A stretch of 64,000 nt of DNA from an uncultured Atopobiaceae bacterium (GCA_947625235.1 CANQNP010000002.1:29334-93333), one strand, 5' to 3'; numbered from the stretch's first letter, positions 38,001-44,604 are shown. The notes: generated from the letters alone by a model not told the origin. Numbers and translations are program-made.

Positions 38001-40367
38001 GACCTCGCCTCGAGACAGGTGGTCGAAGTCGGGATCGAAGGTCGGGTCGGAGGAGAACACCTTGTCGTTGTGCGATGACATGGCGCCATAGGACGAATTC
38101 TTGGCCGAGAAGCTCGAGGTGCTGGTGGTCGCCTCGTCCGCGCCCGCGCGCTCGGGCACCTCGACGTTGCCGTCCCCGTCGGCTCCCGGAGCGAGGTCGA
38201 AGTCGGGAGTGCGCTGGCTGAGGGTTGAGAACACCTCCTGCGTGGTGATTTCCTGCGCAACGGACCCCGGCCGGAAGCCATCGCCATTGTCGTCGGCGTA
38301 GCCGATGATCTTGCCGCCGTTGAGCTGGATGGTGCCCGCCGTGAAGACGTCGGTGAAGACGGACTCGTTATCCGCGCCCACGAGGTAGCCCGTGAAGCCG
38401 CGCAGGTAGCTCTTGCCGCTCACCTCGATGGTGCCGCCGTGGCCCACGTCGATGCCGCCGAGCATGTCGCACGTGGTGTCGTTGATCTTGAAGGTCGCGT
38501 TGCCCTCGGCGTTGACGGCGTTCGGATATTTGGCGTTCGTGCTGCTCGCCGCCGTGAGGGACATCAAGTTGCCCTTCTTCTGCTCGAGCGTGCCGCCGCT
38601 CTCGAGCAGGATGCCCGAGTTGAAGTAGATGTCGCCGTCCTCGACCGTGAGGTTCTTGCAGTGGATGCCCTGCCCCTTCGAGAAGCCCGAGCTGAGGAAC
38701 ATGCTCGCGAAGACGTTCATCGTGCCGTGGTAGAGCGTGAAGCCCTCACACTCGATGGCGTAGGAGGTGTCCGCGCGGACGTAGCCCACGTAGTTCTCCA
38801 TCTCGTACCAGTCGCGCTCGGGCATGTACTCGGCGATCTTCACGGTCTTCGCCTTGAGACCCATGACGTTTCCGGGGTTCTCGTGGCTCGAGTCGGTCAT
38901 GATGCCGGCCCTTGCCTCGACGATGCCGTTCTTCTGCTCGAAGGTGCCGTCGGTGCCACAGCCGATGGCCACGCCGTACCACGTCTGGGGCGTCACCCAC
39001 GTGTGCTGCACGTTCAGATTCTCAGGCACCGTCTCGCCCGGCGCGTAGCCCACCGTGACGTCGGCCGAGGCGTTGGTGTCTTGGTAGCTCACGCCGATGC
39101 CCGCGCCTTCCTTGCCGTCGTAGAAGCAGTAGGTGATGGGCTGGATGCGACCGGCGAGCCTGATCGAGCTCCGCCCCGTCGCGCCATAGCCGGCGCCGAT
39201 GGCCGAGCCCGCCGCGCTCTCGGGATAGATGCAGTTGTAGATCGCGTAGGGGTCATCCTCGTAGTCGGCCCAGTAGTCGGTGTTGGGGCCGATGACCGTG
39301 AGGTTGATGGCGTTCGCCTTCGATCCCGCGCCGATGGCCGCGCCGAAGTCGTTGGACGACAAGCAGAGATCCTGCGTGTTGATGGCCACGATGTGGCCGT
39401 TGTAGCGGATGTCCTTGTTGCTGAGGCCGATCACCGTGAGGTTCTTGCAGTCGACGCCGGCCTTGGTTCCGATGGCGGCGGGGCCGCTCTGCGTCCCGCG
39501 ATCGCCAAGGCCGCCGTAGACCACCGCGCGACCGGAGCAGGTGATGACCACGGGGGCTTCGCCGTTGTTCTTCTCGATGGCGGCGCGGTCGTTGCCGCCG
39601 AAGATGCGCGGGTAGTTCTCCCCGGTGGCGTCGCCGGCCGAGTTCTGGATGTTGATGGTGGTCTTGCCCTGCACCTTGTTGGTGATGTCGATGCCAGCGC
39701 GCCCATGGTTATCGGGAGCAAACGCCTTGCTGTACTTTTCTGCGAGTTCTTCACGTGAAAAGAAGCGGTAGGGCTGCCTGCCGTACTCGTCTTCCTCGCC
39801 GTAGTACTCGAACGCGGCGGCGTTCTTGATCTCCTCGTCGGTGAGGTTGCGTCCGTCGAGCCAGGGGTCGATGAGGGTGAGGGTCGCGCCCTTCTCGGAC
39901 TCGATGGAGATGGTCGTCTTGTCCTTCGCGCCCACGTACGCGCGGCCGATGGTGAGCGCTTTGTCGGTGAGGATGGTGAGGACCTTGGTCCCTTCGTTGT
40001 AGGACCAGTCGACGTCCTGCTGGCCGCCGTCGACGTAGATCGCACCGACGTTGACCTTGCCCGCGGTGGCCATGGTGGAGTACCCGCTGCTTGCGGCTGC
40101 GTCCTCGGAGGTCGCGGCATCCTCGGGCGCGTCCGCGGGCGCCGACTCCTCGCCGGTGGCGTCGTCGCCCGACTCCTCGCCCTCCGCCGCGTCCGTCGGG
40201 AGCACCTGCCCGTCCACGATCGCCACGTCACCGTCTTCGAGCGTGAGGGGCGTGTCCTGCCCGATGAGCTCGTCGGCGATGGCGCTCAGTGGGCACATGC
40301 CCAGCACCATCGACGTCGTCATGATGGCAACGAAGATCTTCTGGAGCAGGGTCGGTTTCGTGTTCAT
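29016..40367 (-). CDS. Giant secreted protein with internal subtilisin-like (S8) domain, beta-helix-like region, Ig-like repeats and DUF5648-like C-terminus
   Basis: 3783 residues. The ATG at 40367 follows GGGGAGAG. A signal peptide (LLQKIFVAIMTTSMVLGM) and acidic linker lead to about 700 residues of short-strand repeats (AIGAGSKANAINLTVIG type) resembling a right-handed beta-helix. A Big_2-like domain and many MBG-like repeats (PYNGKDQ, YNGAT.VGVP motifs) follow. The S8 domain has Asp2176 (AVIDTGC), His2216 (GHGTHVCG) and Ser2395 (GTSMASPL). More Ig-like repeats, a Gly-rich linker (about 3422-3459), a module shared with the 1613-aa protease and DUF5648-like repeats (YRLYNHWSGEHLFTT) complete it. 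No propeptide precedes the S8 domain; the adjacent small gene seems to encode it. No anchor motif is visible. Confidence 0.9.
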   Translation of the reverse strand: MNTKPTLLQKIFVAIMTTSMVLGMCPLSAIADELIGQDTPLTLEDGDVAIVDGQVLPTDAAEGEESGDDATGEESAPADAPEDAATSEDAAASSGYSTMATAGKVNVGAIYVDGGQQDVDWSYNEGTKVLTILTDKALTIGRAYVGAKDKTTISIESEKGATLTLIDPWLDGRNLTDEEIKNAAAFEYYGEEDEYGRQPYRFFSREELAEKYSKAFAPDNHGRAGIDITNKVQGKTTINIQNSAGDATGENYPRIFGGNDRAAIEKNNGEAPVVITCSGRAVVYGGLGDRGTQSGPAAIGTKAGVDCKNLTVIGLSNKDIRYNGHIVAINTQDLCLSSNDFGAAIGAGSKANAINLTVIGPNTDYWADYEDDPYAIYNCIYPESAAGSAIGAGYGATGRSSIRLAGRIQPITYCFYDGKEGAGIGVSYQDTNASADVTVGYAPGETVPENLNVQHTWVTPQTWYGVAIGCGTDGTFEQKNGIVEARAGIMTDSSHENPGNVMGLKAKTVKIAEYMPERDWYEMENYVGYVRADTSYAIECEGFTLYHGTMNVFASMFLSSGFSKGQGIHCKNLTVEDGDIYFNSGILLESGGTLEQKKGNLMSLTAASSTNAKYPNAVNAEGNATFKINDTTCDMLGGIDVGHGGTIEVSGKSYLRGFTGYLVGADNESVFTDVFTAGTIQLNGGKIIGYADDNGDGFRPGSVAQEITTQEVFSTLSQRTPDFDLAPGADGDGNVEVPERAGADEATTSTSSFSAKNSSYGAMSSHNDKVFSSDPTFDPDFDHLSRGEVNAVGDKHKLEDIDEQSSVNWRDYTYVEIGPKAQLELKGEEEQTIMLSNQPYDLSVKTTPENADVTYTSSDPEVLEINESTGQATTHHAGAALITATPAGIYVGNTLTYTVIVGKAGANASIKLEDWTFGEAPSEPDLSSTTNGTDQVTFAFAEDKDGKPGEYGDAGEFDVKVPKNAGKYWVKAIFPATPDHDKGEAECPFEIKKAASKVTPESTPLVAITSDDGGTSMRVDVYGDGDLKVESADKQVATVGAVTKKTDVASGANVTVWDVKVNGRQAGSSTQLKFSVEGTDNFEPITSESPKTVELQVKNERTKLYAKPAVRKMDGRPEPLPYNGKDQELFTNYKSDGIAYTGTVLAKEPGNNYTATFTPKSGYAWPDGSTDSITLTGEIVAKPINTCTVSAIPEQTFMNKELTPEPEVSFGTNTSKITLKKGEDYELKYENNKNAGNSSATVIIEAKAPHYSGSTSATFTIKPIDIWKNPGLIAPYRPYELTYNGEAQTAPFMAWWKADEKDKSSKDVYLETSDYEVSYTTPDSKEARASVKEDGTLDSNGKDGKDGKTYQMHVVGKGNYTGEYDYTYKIIPAKLEDLVVTNLKTKAYTGSEVEQDIKLTNKEGKVIPKEDYKVSYSHNDRPGTATLTITPNTKTGNLIGSKTVEFKITSNSSTLKTVAIPQGKKFVYNGATQVGVPKDEGYTAEGVTESIDTGNFVAWVTPNEGYAWDASGDVSTHRVDWSIEKINLAEAKIENVTDAAYVGMPIRQNPKVSYNGYVVDSNELLLTYENNETPGTATVIISPKGHWGGKDNLFNDAKYNPYLTGSVRKEFQITQAESTVNTKVYADAQIKDGRKMESSVGLYFEGNDLPVVTSEDTSIATVSVKPAKASSSGKKSASVVLATDSKQEMNSSEPNYDIVITPQQRGATVIHVQAPAGSNYKVQEALVYVTVDEFHLGRRLIDAPVGLTLSYTGSPQVGIAYDDEGIDFVGSDVHVATEPNTYTAWVQPKAGFIWANNQGNEARSIQWKIVGSKGSISANAKDTTVNLSEGATPITYRATYVGMTDVVVENSSNGVATVATVKPEGTTNTIDITITPQNVGSTLITVKPNDEQASGVMPLSFYFNVVKDAGAKNIVTPPEAVTGLTFNGQLQVGVRKGDGYTLSGPSVPTTGDNASNSVGLNAGDYWVKATLTDETAAWDELGDREPKLIKWTIGKVNLNAAEVSGVEDKPATGDPVYQEDLELSVNGVVVSPAEYTVSYSPQHTTTGTVTVTISATERNYTGTKTATFKITDPNAAAAASEGAQPMSAADNPVLTGLAEAFGVEFPSGFTAMDADTPEPRTNDPKSVEQYHLYDYVSNVASTTSGPTNNKSGASVFSMWDLAKGEELGSVTVAVIDTGCVMNHEDLVNVIDQEHTRDIFHRDYPAGALYMMDGQGHGTHVCGIVGAQVDNGLGVAGASKATDDGKVKILPIKVFDDLGRMAESTDLIAAFDYLDKLIEDGDVPDLKVINMSLGGYGKSEDDDILQEKITHLYTQHDVLTVAAGGNGDDYGNPITAPSYPSDYDNVLSVTSLNSTGGDSTWSDYNMKKDISAPGEGILSTYKGGYRDAYAEDTGTSMASPLVAGIAAFLYEAYPSASATDIETAIKKGAHKIPFQGDRARNTGSAGAVDGQASLKWLQTQYEGVEHYLSQCTITVPAELMYTGSALTPAVTVVNEDGETAGPETDYTVTYSKNTQVGTAQVTVVGKGSYRGTARLSFDIRYDLVSRGGITAIANQQLKNGVAKPLPTVTYDGRVLTAGQDYSLSYANNTESGRATVSVTGVGDYAGTISRTFEIVGEGAADKTVQPPTNVEIPYNGQEQVGIPEVEGVYTVTGDASGKDAKTYTAKLQLNAGYTWSDNESATRDVTWEITPIEPTLAPQASIVALPSSSNETTVEVVYGGDGELTASADSSGAVNASISPSATNGVYTLTITKGTGETADKATVAVSADAGTNYTAAKATVEVQITKDSEKQTVSASYPSDTTIDFAGVAQPGLLAGDGYTIKLGTGDQTESAYIDATTGNAMVTAAATYHFTIEPTYSADVFDGGAYTPSSAAPRDVTVTVKPVDAARLTVAPIENATYNHGDPVTPDTSVQFKSGMTLANGTDYTIKYGNNTNVTNGEAKATAKLNFTGNYTGSRTLNFKIGKAPSSLALSAEHLQFNFWEEEGKQAQTVNVTHDESITPTIKTTKNDGVAEVMISGDGNQITVTPKKAGEAIVEVDAAGNDNYEAGTKTLNINVAEQQIAAPMSTATSYIYDGSPKTLVPKGDHYTLSFGDESIEGAKITAQGAVATNAGTYHIIATPEQGYGWDSAPAGPRTYDITIEKASSTLDVKETEHTFKRWETQNKAVTIPFTYSGSVDLLAPQTDHNDVVSAAFANGPGGTPTGVTITPQSVGSAKVQITDPGDSNHAQKTETIRVEVKDGVATPPTAKDGLKYKETSIEGLVAGEGYKLSSTDAVTLNGLNATAVNVGTYTVTATLDTDGFYTSWEGGGKEPIDVSFTINKGDNPLSAETITSLTEGESKTIKLSNVTGAITVTNTTQSLVDCELSGNDPVAEGGAYPSTASLKITAKAPGSASLTVNVAGNNNYEPGSIEIPITVSKKSSPTPPAGGGGALPSGPSGGSTGGGTGGGTGGSGGGAGGGTGTETEETEAKQVQEEVVAPSTVEDVNKASGTVAEVTAEPVASGSSETASSDVTWTVAIADEEAPVKEVSDGPVKGIVTALVKNTKAETAQLVGNAQISITLSSASARQIEEFCQKCVDWALAHGVRTQATTTKDAGDLANTSFQLTITCADGSTATHTVRFTAPGSTTPVQEIPVYRLYNHWSGEHLFTTNKQEYDDLPIHGWLQEDIAWYSPTDPSAGKPVYRLYNHWSGDHYYTMDYDDEAQKLLKAGWQWDEDGKPLFYTVTPTNAATKAYPIYQLYNPYEKVGTHMWTTEYKEYKDNTDLGWIGENVKFYASSLPSAKK

Positions 40368-40386
40368 CGCTCTCTCCCCAATGGCC

Positions 40387-40863
40387 CTACATCAGGTGAT
40401 AGACAAAGTTCTTCTGGGCGGTCACGCCGTCCATGGCGCCGAGCGCGTCCACCACGTCGTCTTCGCTCGCATCCCCCTCGAACGTGATCTTCACGACGCT
40501 GCCGCGCTCGCCCTCTGAGACGCTCTCCACGGTGACGATCGTCCCGCCGGCGAGCTCCGCTCCCGGCACGAGCGTCTCGAGCACCGCGGGGTCCTCCACG
40601 CTCACGAGCACCTCGTTTGGCACGAACTGCATCTCTTCCCCCTCCTGCGCCGCGGCGTGTGCCTCCGGGTCCTCGCCTGAGGTGGCCGCGTCGGGCGCGC
40701 TCGAGGCCTCACCCTGCGCCGTTTCCCCCGCCGCCATCTCGGCTGACGGGTCCACGGTCGCAGGCGAGCCCGAGATGCCCACCACGATGGCCACGATCGC
40801 CACGAGGGCAGCCACCCCCGCGGCGGCCCACCACCAGGTGCGATGTCCGCGCGCATTCGGCAT
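40387..40863 (-). CDS. Membrane-anchored stand-alone S8 propeptide-like protein
   Basis: 158 residues. One hydrophobic segment (AAAGVAALVAIVAIVVGIS, about 13-31) acts as signal anchor. An acidic Ala/Glu linker follows, then about 80 residues (FVPNEVLVSVED... to the end) that resemble subtilisin propeptides. It ends QKNFVYHLM and stops at the point where the in-line propeptide of the 1613-aa protease reads QPNFVYHLLED and continues toward its catalytic domain. The stop lies 19 bases before the giant S8 gene start. The most likely role is chaperone and inhibitor for that protease in trans. There is no clear ribosome-binding site close to the ATG. Confidence 0.72.
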   Translation of the reverse strand: MPNARGHRTWWWAAAGVAALVAIVAIVVGISGSPATVDPSAEMAAGETAQGEASSAPDAATSGEDPEAHAAAQEGEEMQFVPNEVLVSVEDPAVLETLVPGAELAGGTIVTVESVSEGERGSVVKITFEGDASEDDVVDALGAMDGVTAQKNFVYHLM

Positions 40864-40916
40864 GGTTGATCTGGGCTTTTGGCCCCTCCTCTTCCTTCTC
40901 TAGAGAGCAGCATAGA

Positions 40917-40939
40917 GGCCAAGACCGTCCGTCTTGGCC
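40917..40939 (-). terminator. Hairpin upstream of the propeptide gene
   Basis: GGCCAAGAC and GTCTTGGCC pair around CGTCC, 54 bases before the propeptide start and about 170 bases beyond the acyltransferase stop. It could end the upstream transcript or lie in the leader of the protease operon. No clear T-run follows. Confidence 0.4.
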
Positions 40940-41111
40940 ACGTCGGTGTGGTGTTTCAGCTGGAAGTGTACCTGAAAGGAATCTGATTTAGGGGCATCTA
41001 GCTCGTCTTTTATTCGCCATCACGAGTGCTCCACGGCCATGGGGAATCCATGGAGCCGCCGCACGAAACGCACCCCAAAGCCCACGAAGATTCGCGCACA
41101 GATGAAGCGCC

Positions 41112-42188
41112 TCAGAGCGCCGCGGCGTCGGCCGCGAGAGCGTCGGCATACGTAAGGTCGAACAACGGATCCACCTCAAGCGCGGCTTGCATCGCGCGGC
41201 GCGTGCGTTCCGCGAGGTAGAGGGCCGCTTTGTGCGTGCCCATGCCCTCGGGGGCGCGGATGGGCTCGCCCACGTGCACCACGAAGCCGGGCTTCGCGAA
41301 GAGGCTCTTCACGACGCCCTCGCCCGGCGCCTGCACGAGCGTCACCGGCACCACGGGCGCGTGCTCGGCCGCGGCAATCTGGAACGCGCCGCGCTTGAAG
41401 GGCTGGAGCTCGGGGTTATAGGGCACGAGGTCGCCCTCGGGAAAGATCGCGACGCAGTCGCCCGCGGCGAGCGCCTCGCCGAGGCGCGCCGTCATCTCGC
41501 GCGTTTCCGCGAGCGTGTGGCCCACGAAGATCGTCCCGAGCGCCCGCACGATCGGCCCCCACACGTGCCCGTAGCCGTTGCTCGCGAGCGCGAGGAAATG
41601 CAGCCGGTGCGGCCAGAGCGCCACCGCCGCCATCACGCTGTCGAGGTAGCTCACGTGATTCACCACCACGACGCTTCCCGCGGGCACCGCGCTCGGCCCG
41701 TCGTGCACCACGCGCGCGCCGTAGGTGAGCCGCACGACGGCGCGAAGGATCGGCACGATCGCGCGGTAGAAGGCGCGCCGCCGGCGCTCCGTTTCCTCGC
41801 TCGGCTTCGGATTGAGGTCCTCCACCTGCGGGAAGAACTCGCCGTTCGGCTCGAGCGCGAGGTCGTGCTCGCGTGCGAACCGCTCCGCCGCGGCGGCGGT
41901 GGCAAGCTGGCGCGCCTCCGCCTTGGCGAGCGCGGTTTGGGCTCGAGTGAGCGCCTTGGTCGTGCGCGGGCTGGGGTTGGCCTTGGCTCGCTCGTCGGCG
42001 CGGAGCTCCGCCACGAGGGCGCGGCTGAGATCCTTCTCGGCGCGCGTCGCCACACGCGAGACCTTGCGGATCTCGCGGGGCGTCGGCCGAGGCTGAGTCG
42101 GGATCTTCGCCGGAGCCTCAAGCACTCCGGAGCGCGGCGTCGCGGGCGCGTTCGCCCTCACGCGGCTGATGCGTGCGAGGCGCTTCAT
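41112..42188 (-). CDS. 1-acylglycerol-3-phosphate acyltransferase family protein
   Basis: 358 residues. The catalytic NHX4D motif is present as NHVSYLD, with FPEGD as the substrate-binding motif, in the C-terminal 220 residues; this is the PlsC domain, which acylates lysophosphatidic acid or related lysolipids at the membrane. The first 110 residues are a charged Arg/Ala/Lys-rich helical extension not found in standard PlsC (about 240 residues), so it is longer than usual. The ATG overlaps the stop of the glycosyltransferase gene (ATGA), indicating one operon and perhaps glycolipid assembly. Confidence 0.9.
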   Translation of the reverse strand: MKRLARISRVRANAPATPRSGVLEAPAKIPTQPRPTPREIRKVSRVATRAEKDLSRALVAELRADERAKANPSPRTTKALTRAQTALAKAEARQLATAAAAERFAREHDLALEPNGEFFPQVEDLNPKPSEETERRRRAFYRAIVPILRAVVRLTYGARVVHDGPSAVPAGSVVVVNHVSYLDSVMAAVALWPHRLHFLALASNGYGHVWGPIVRALGTIFVGHTLAETREMTARLGEALAAGDCVAIFPEGDLVPYNPELQPFKRGAFQIAAAEHAPVVPVTLVQAPGEGVVKSLFAKPGFVVHVGEPIRAPEGMGTHKAALYLAERTRRAMQAALEVDPLFDLTYADALAADAAAL

Positions 42189-43438
42189 TGCACCCCCTGG
42201 GAGCTCGATCCGCTGAGCGCGACCACGGCCATTCCAGGAGCCATGCGAGGAGAAACCACGAGGTCAGAGCCACCGCGCGCCACCACGGACGTGCCGCGGA
42301 GCTGGGAGGCGAGCTCGTCGTCGGCCACCGCCTGCTCCGCCATGCGCTCGAAGGACACGGCGCTTTCGCGAAGGCGCAGGCCCTCGGCCTCGGCGAGGTA
42401 GAGCTCGCGGGTGGGGGCGAGGGCCTCGGGGTGCTCGGCCCACCAGTCGATGACGCTCGCGAGCCCGTCCACGTCGCGCGCGGCGAAGAGGCAATGCGAA
42501 TCGACCGCGTACTTCGACGGCGCGCTCATCGGTGACTGCGCGATGATGGCCACCGAGCCGGAGGCGAAGGCCTCGAGTACGGAGATGGCCTCGATGTCGG
42601 CCACGGACGCGTGGATGGTGAGCGGGCAGCAGCGCATGACCTCGGCAAGCGATTCCTCGTCGTAGTAGCCGATGGTCATGGAGACGCCGAGCCTGTCGGC
42701 GAGCGCCATCAGGCGCCGCTTCATGTAGCCCTGCCCCGCGAGGTGGAGCGTGATCTGGTCTTTGTAGTGGGAGCGCGCGATGGCCTTGATGATCGTCGCC
42801 TGGTCCTTCTCCTTGCCGAGGCGCCCCACGGAGAGGATCTGGATCCTGCCGGCCGCGTCGATCAAGGGCGCGGCCTCAGTGCGCGCGTGGAAGAGCTCGG
42901 GCACGCCGTTCGAGATCACGTGCAGGTGCGCGTGGTAGCCGTGGCGGCGAAGCTCGCTCGCGATCATCGTCGAGGGGCAGTGCACGTGGCGCACGCGGTC
43001 GTAGAGCACGCGGCGGAAGTGGCCGTAGAGCGCGTTCGAGATGAGCGGCGCGCGGCCGATCCGCGCGTTGTAGGTCACGTTCTCGGGCTGGAGGTGGAAG
43101 GCGGCCGTCACGGGCACGTGGTGCACGCGCGCCCAGGCGAGCGCCGCCTGCTCGAGCTCGAACGGGAGGAAGAGGTGGATGAGGTCCACGCCGTCGAACG
43201 CGCGGCCAAACACGGCCTCGTCGGGCTCGCCGAAGCGAAAGCCGCAGCTATGGGACACCTTAGTGACGACGGGAATGTCCTTCTCGGGCACCGGGTACGC
43301 GTCCCTGCCGCTCGCGCCGACGCCCACCATGCGCACCTCGTGGCCGAGCTGGCGAAGCTGGTCGGCGAAGCGATACGCCGTCACGGACGTGCCATTGCCG
43401 TGGCCGGACAGGTCGTCGCACACAAACGCGAATTTCAT
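42185..43438 (-). CDS. Glycosyltransferase family 4 protein
   Basis: 417 residues from the ATG at 43438 with GAGGAGG upstream. The N-terminal half begins KFAFVCDDLSGHGNGTSVTA, a GT-B nucleotide-sugar fold; ISNGVPELF and ILSVGRLGKEKDQATII mark the C-terminal GT4 domain; the conserved Glu-X7-Glu region reads EAISVLEAFASG. Such enzymes transfer a sugar from an NDP-sugar to a lipid or saccharide. Downstream and overlapping is a PlsC-like acyltransferase, which suggests a role in glycolipid or lipoteichoic-like polymer synthesis; that is context only. Confidence 0.9.
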   Translation of the reverse strand: MKFAFVCDDLSGHGNGTSVTAYRFADQLRQLGHEVRMVGVGASGRDAYPVPEKDIPVVTKVSHSCGFRFGEPDEAVFGRAFDGVDLIHLFLPFELEQAALAWARVHHVPVTAAFHLQPENVTYNARIGRAPLISNALYGHFRRVLYDRVRHVHCPSTMIASELRRHGYHAHLHVISNGVPELFHARTEAAPLIDAAGRIQILSVGRLGKEKDQATIIKAIARSHYKDQITLHLAGQGYMKRRLMALADRLGVSMTIGYYDEESLAEVMRCCPLTIHASVADIEAISVLEAFASGSVAIIAQSPMSAPSKYAVDSHCLFAARDVDGLASVIDWWAEHPEALAPTRELYLAEAEGLRLRESAVSFERMAEQAVADDELASQLRGTSVVARGGSDLVVSPRMAPGMAVVALSGSSSQGVQ

Positions 43439-43552
43439 CGTGTCCTCCTCTCGGGCGTTGAGCGCGGCCAAACGCTTCGCTCCCTGCTCGATGGAGGTTA
43501 CATACCCTACCCTTAGCTGGGATTTCTTAGGCTGCTTTCAGGTTTCACGCTC

Positions 43553-43642
43553 GATTTGCACAGGCGGACCCGCGTACGGCATGTGCGAAGCGGCATTTTC
43601 TATTTGCCCGGGCGAGTCCGCTTACGGTGCGCCCCGGAGTGG
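43553..43642 (+). repeat. Two-copy tandem repeat, period 48
   Basis: ATTTGC...GGCG...CCGC.TACGG is found at 43554 and 43602 with the same spacing between blocks; the intervening bases differ. Confidence 0.7.
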
Positions 43643-43804
43643 TGCGCGGTATGCGGGCTCGCGCGGGCTGAGCCAAAACAGAGCCAGTCCTCGCGCTCCG
43701 AGACAACAAGACAGACGATATGCCCCGCACCTAGCGGGTCGATGAAATGGAAAAGCCCCCTCGATCAATTGATGCGCGGGCTCGGTCTACGCTGGTTCGG
43801 TCGT

Positions 43805-44105
43805 CCCGCGCCTATCGCCTAGCCTCCTCGGCCGCCTTTCGCCTGTTGCCTAGCCCCTTCGGCCGGTGCTCGCCTGCCATCTAGCGTCATTGGCCGCCTT
43901 TTCATCCACGTAGCACCCTCGGCCGCCCCACCTATCTGTCACCTAGCGTCCTTAGCCGCCCAAAAACGCGCTCTTCGCTCCCCATCCGCAGCATGTAGCA
44001 GCCTCCGCCGCCCTTTTAGGGCGGCCGAAAGGGCTCCGCGCCAAATTCGAGGGCGGCCGATACGTCTACGCGGATGAAAAGGCGGCGGAGAGGGCTACGT
44101 GACAT
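43805..44105. repeat. Array of about 31-bp TAGC...CGGCCGCC units folding back on itself
   Basis: TAGC starts at 43820, 43851, 43882, 43911, 43944 and 43996, most followed after 5-8 bases by a CGGCCGCC-like block. A hairpin GCCGCCC-TTTT-AGGGCGGC lies near 44006-44026, and three units on the other strand follow with about 30-base spacing up to 44098. The last inverted unit, read on the minus strand, includes CCGCCTTTTCATCC, which is also in the third direct unit. No cas genes or conserved repeat core are present. Confidence 0.75.
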
Positions 44106-44154
44106 TTGCCCGTGAACCCCGAATCACCAACACGTTCTGTCCGATAACCCCGCT

Positions 44155-44211
44155 CTTGACAGTCCACTGGACTGTCAAGCCTCTCGGGTTCGAGCCCCAT
44201 CATCTCCACCA
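44155..44211 (+). repeat. Hairpin joined to a copy of the tRNA-Ala 3' end
   Basis: CTTGACAGTCCA-C-TGGACTGTCAAG (44155-44179) is followed by CCTCTC and then GGGTTCGAGCCCCATCATC and the rest of the tRNA-Ala T arm, acceptor strand and CCA (to about 44211). The copy is in the opposite orientation to the real tRNA-Ala and extends to a shared AACGA beyond the CCA. Confidence 0.88.
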
Positions 44212-44212
44212 A

Positions 44213-44247
44213 CGAAAAACGACCCGGCGCATGCCGGGCCGTTTAAC
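44213..44247. terminator. Bidirectional terminator between tRNA-Ala and its inverted copy
   Basis: CCCGGC and GCCGGG with flanking ACG/CGT pair around GCAT. Going minus it is followed by GTCGTTTTTCG, a good terminator for tRNA-Ala; going plus by CCGTTTAA. Confidence 0.8.
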
Positions 44248-44251
44248 TCGT

Positions 44252-44327
44252 TGGTGGAGATGATGGGGCTCGAACCCACGACCTCAGGCTTGCAAAGCCC
44301 GCGCTCTCCCAGCTGAGCTACATCCCC
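44252..44327 (-). tRNA. tRNA-Ala (anticodon TGC)
   Basis: Acceptor GGGGATG pairs with CATCTCC with one wobble; D arm AGCTCAGCTGGGAGAGC; anticodon loop CTTTGCAAG-type with TGC; T arm GGGTTCGAGCCCC; CCA encoded. 76 bases. Confidence 0.97.
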
Positions 44328-44424
44328 GTGTGAGGCTGCCTTCGAGTGTAGGCCGATCGAGCGTCGGTGCGCGCGTCTCGGCCGGTGGCGTCATGGCGAA
44401 TCCGTGACGGTTCTGTGGCGGCCT

Positions 44425-44476
44425 CGTGAAAAAATAACCGCCCCAGCGGCGACTCAGCTCACACTGGGGCGATTAT
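44425..44476 (-). terminator. Intrinsic terminator after tRNA-Ile
   Basis: AATAATCGCCCCAG and CTGGGGCGGTTATT form a 14-base stem with one wobble on the minus strand and are followed by TTTTTC. It lies 8 bases beyond the CCA of tRNA-Ile. Confidence 0.9.
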
Positions 44477-44483
44477 TGCGAGG

Positions 44484-44560
44484 TGGTGGGCCCAACAAGA
44501 TTCGAACTTGTGACCTCCCGGTTATCAGCCGGACGCTCTAACCAACTGAGCTATGGGCCC
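44484..44560 (-). tRNA. tRNA-Ile (anticodon GAT)
   Basis: Acceptor GGGCCCA pairs with TGGGCCC; D arm AGCTCAGTTGGTTAGAGC; anticodon loop CTGATAA gives GAT; T arm AAGTTCGAATCTT; CCA encoded. 77 bases. Confidence 0.97.
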
Positions 44561-44575
44561 TTGGTGCGAACGCTT

Positions 44576-44604
44576 ATGCTATGGTCTTCGCACGCAATAG
44601 TCAA
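44576..44604 (-). promoter_or_regulatory. Promoter of tRNA-Ile
   Basis: Minus strand TTGACT, 17 bases, TAGCAT. The start point would lie about 10 bases before the tRNA 5' end. Confidence 0.7.

Larger units (their letters stand above)
43439..44154. other. Intergenic region with repeats, no gene
   Basis: About 700 bases. A short frame at 43545-43822 has no ribosome-binding site and is rejected. The region holds a two-copy repeat at 43553-43642 and the array at 43805-44105. Confidence 0.7.

Noticed and set aside
40989..41111. Short frames between the acyltransferase and the propeptide gene
   Set aside because: They are in untranslated or overlapping DNA with no coding signal.
43805..44105. CRISPR array
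   Set aside because: Units are degenerate, spacing varies from 29 to 52 bases, orientation reverses, and no cas gene is in the window.
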